Shown here piece after piece: positions 63,446 through 64,000 of a stretch of DNA of 64,000 bases. Position numbers and translations under genes: made by a program. The number at the start of each line of letters is the position of its first letter. The first letter of the stretch is position 1. This stretch comes from JACXTP01 sp963827905 (GTDB lineage Archaea > Thermoplasmatota > Thermoplasmata > Methanomassiliicoccales > UBA472): contig CAWHCB010000007.1 of NCBI GenBank assembly GCA_963827905.1, forward strand, positions 124,001-188,000, in the 5' to 3' direction. Below the pieces are notes generated by a model. The model was given only the letters and a program-made list of their open reading frames with translations, did not search any database and was not told the DNA's origin.

Positions 63446-64000
63446 TCAGGTGAAAGTGTACCGCGACCATTTCCTATTGATGCCATCATAGAGGACCTTG
63501 GCCGTCCCAAGCAGCAGGAGGCACATGATGGCTATCCCTGCCAGTGCGATATATGGTGTCGACGTCAGACTGAAGGAGAGGATGGTGATGCCGAGGTCTG
63601 GAAGCACCGCCGCTATGGCGAACTTGCCCATGACCGCCGGGTCGAAGAGGAAAGAGCTGGTGCGCAACCCGGTCAGATAGGCGGTGGCCACCACCATGTA
63701 GACGGTGGTTATGTAAAGCACGGGCAAGGCCACCCAGAGCAGCTCCGTCTCGCCCTGGGCCAAGGCGATGCCTATGACGAAGGCGGTCGATACCAAGCTC
63801 GTGAGCAGGAAATAGGCCAGCAGCTTGACGCGGATGATCATGGGGACGTCGACCGGGAGCGTCTCGTAGTAATCGTTGAGATCGGTGTTGGTGAGCCAGT
63901 TGTACATCAGCACCCCGAAGAAGCCCACCATGCCGGCGTAGAAGACCACGTTGAAGCCGACCGGGATGTCCAATCCCGTGTTGATGTACCAGGTCGAAAG
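63446..64000 (-). CDS. Integral membrane protein, 5' end outside the window
   Basis: C-terminal part (at least 184 aa) of a membrane protein with about five helices; the frame stays open to the window edge. The layout, 'LLAYFLLTSLVSTAFVIGIAL', is loosely that of an ABC-2-type permease, but there is too little to name it. It lies upstream of the possible lipid kinase on the same strand, 21 bases apart. Confidence 0.6.
   Translation of the reverse strand, partial: LSTWYINTGLDIPVGFNVVFYAGMVGFFGVLMYNWLTNTDLNDYYETLPVDVPMIIRVKLLAYFLLTSLVSTAFVIGIALAQGETELLWVALPVLYITTVYMVVATAYLTGLRTSSFLFDPAVMGKFAIAAVLPDLGITILSFSLTSTPYIALAGIAIMCLLLLGTAKVLYDGINRKWSRYTFT

Noticed and set aside
1..64000. CRISPR arrays, insertion sequences or integrated elements
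   Set aside because: No regularly spaced repeats, transposase motifs or paired terminal repeats were found by reading; the gene content is core metabolism and translation.

Overview
The window looks like an archaeal chromosome segment of high G+C, most plausibly a methanogen-related Thermoplasmata/Methanomassiliicoccales-like lineage. Archaeal hallmarks include GINS51, HerA, RIO kinase, Trm56, archaeal Elp3, CTP-dependent riboflavin kinase, pantoate kinase next to CoaBC, aIF2-gamma, aIF5B, ribosomal proteins S6e/S28e/L24e/L7Ae, Cdc48/VAT, and TATA boxes 25-30 bases upstream of leaderless starts. A gene matching methanogenesis marker protein 8 (22774-23600) points to a methanogen or close relative. 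The placement is inference; there is no rRNA or mcr gene here.

Layout. 1-5 kb: tRNA-Lys, GINS51, DUF167, a small Toprim protein, the two-subunit glycine decarboxylase (gcvPA/gcvPB) and thymidylate kinase. 5-10 kb: archaeal CoA synthesis (coaBC, pantoate kinase), DUF357, HerA, PRPP synthetase. 10-18 kb: zinc-ribbon membrane proteins, RIO kinase, ProRS, an SLC13-type anion transporter, a tRNA m1A methyltransferase and MarC. 18-26 kb: purS-purL-purQ, ribK, marker protein 8, a PIN-domain protein, aIF2-gamma and S6e. 26-30 kb: aIF5B, Ndk, L24e, S28e, L7Ae. 30-34 kb: pyruvate:ferredoxin oxidoreductase with a fused gamma-delta subunit, then branched-chain amino acid genes. 35-38 kb: a polar amino acid ABC transporter. 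38-46 kb: a sugar/glycan region with a heptose pathway (HddA-like kinase and a GmhA-GmhB fusion), two glycosyltransferases and a nucleotidyltransferase. 45-49 kb: Cdc48 with an uncharacterised Cys/His protein, and a PRC-barrel protein. 49-54 kb: a zinc-ribbon/TPR gene pair and Elp3. 54-58 kb: a nitrate/sulfonate-type ABC operon between two regulators. 58-64 kb: a thioredoxin reductase/thioredoxin pair, PRC-barrel protein, gamma-carbonic-anhydrase-like protein, HD hydrolase, Trm56, a regulator and membrane proteins.

Sequence quality matters. At least fourteen conserved genes carry single-base frameshifts, most densely packed at about 20.19-26.2 kb. Each keeps its full conserved protein when frames are joined, so I read most of them as consensus errors rather than pseudogenes; the coordinates given span the restored genes.

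The most unusual biology is the heptose-phosphate locus with its fused isomerase/phosphatase, the PorG-PorD fusion, the Cys/His partner gene beside Cdc48, the coupled zinc-ribbon/TPR pair with a degenerate Mrr-like domain, and a thioredoxin reductase lacking the usual NADPH-binding arginines.
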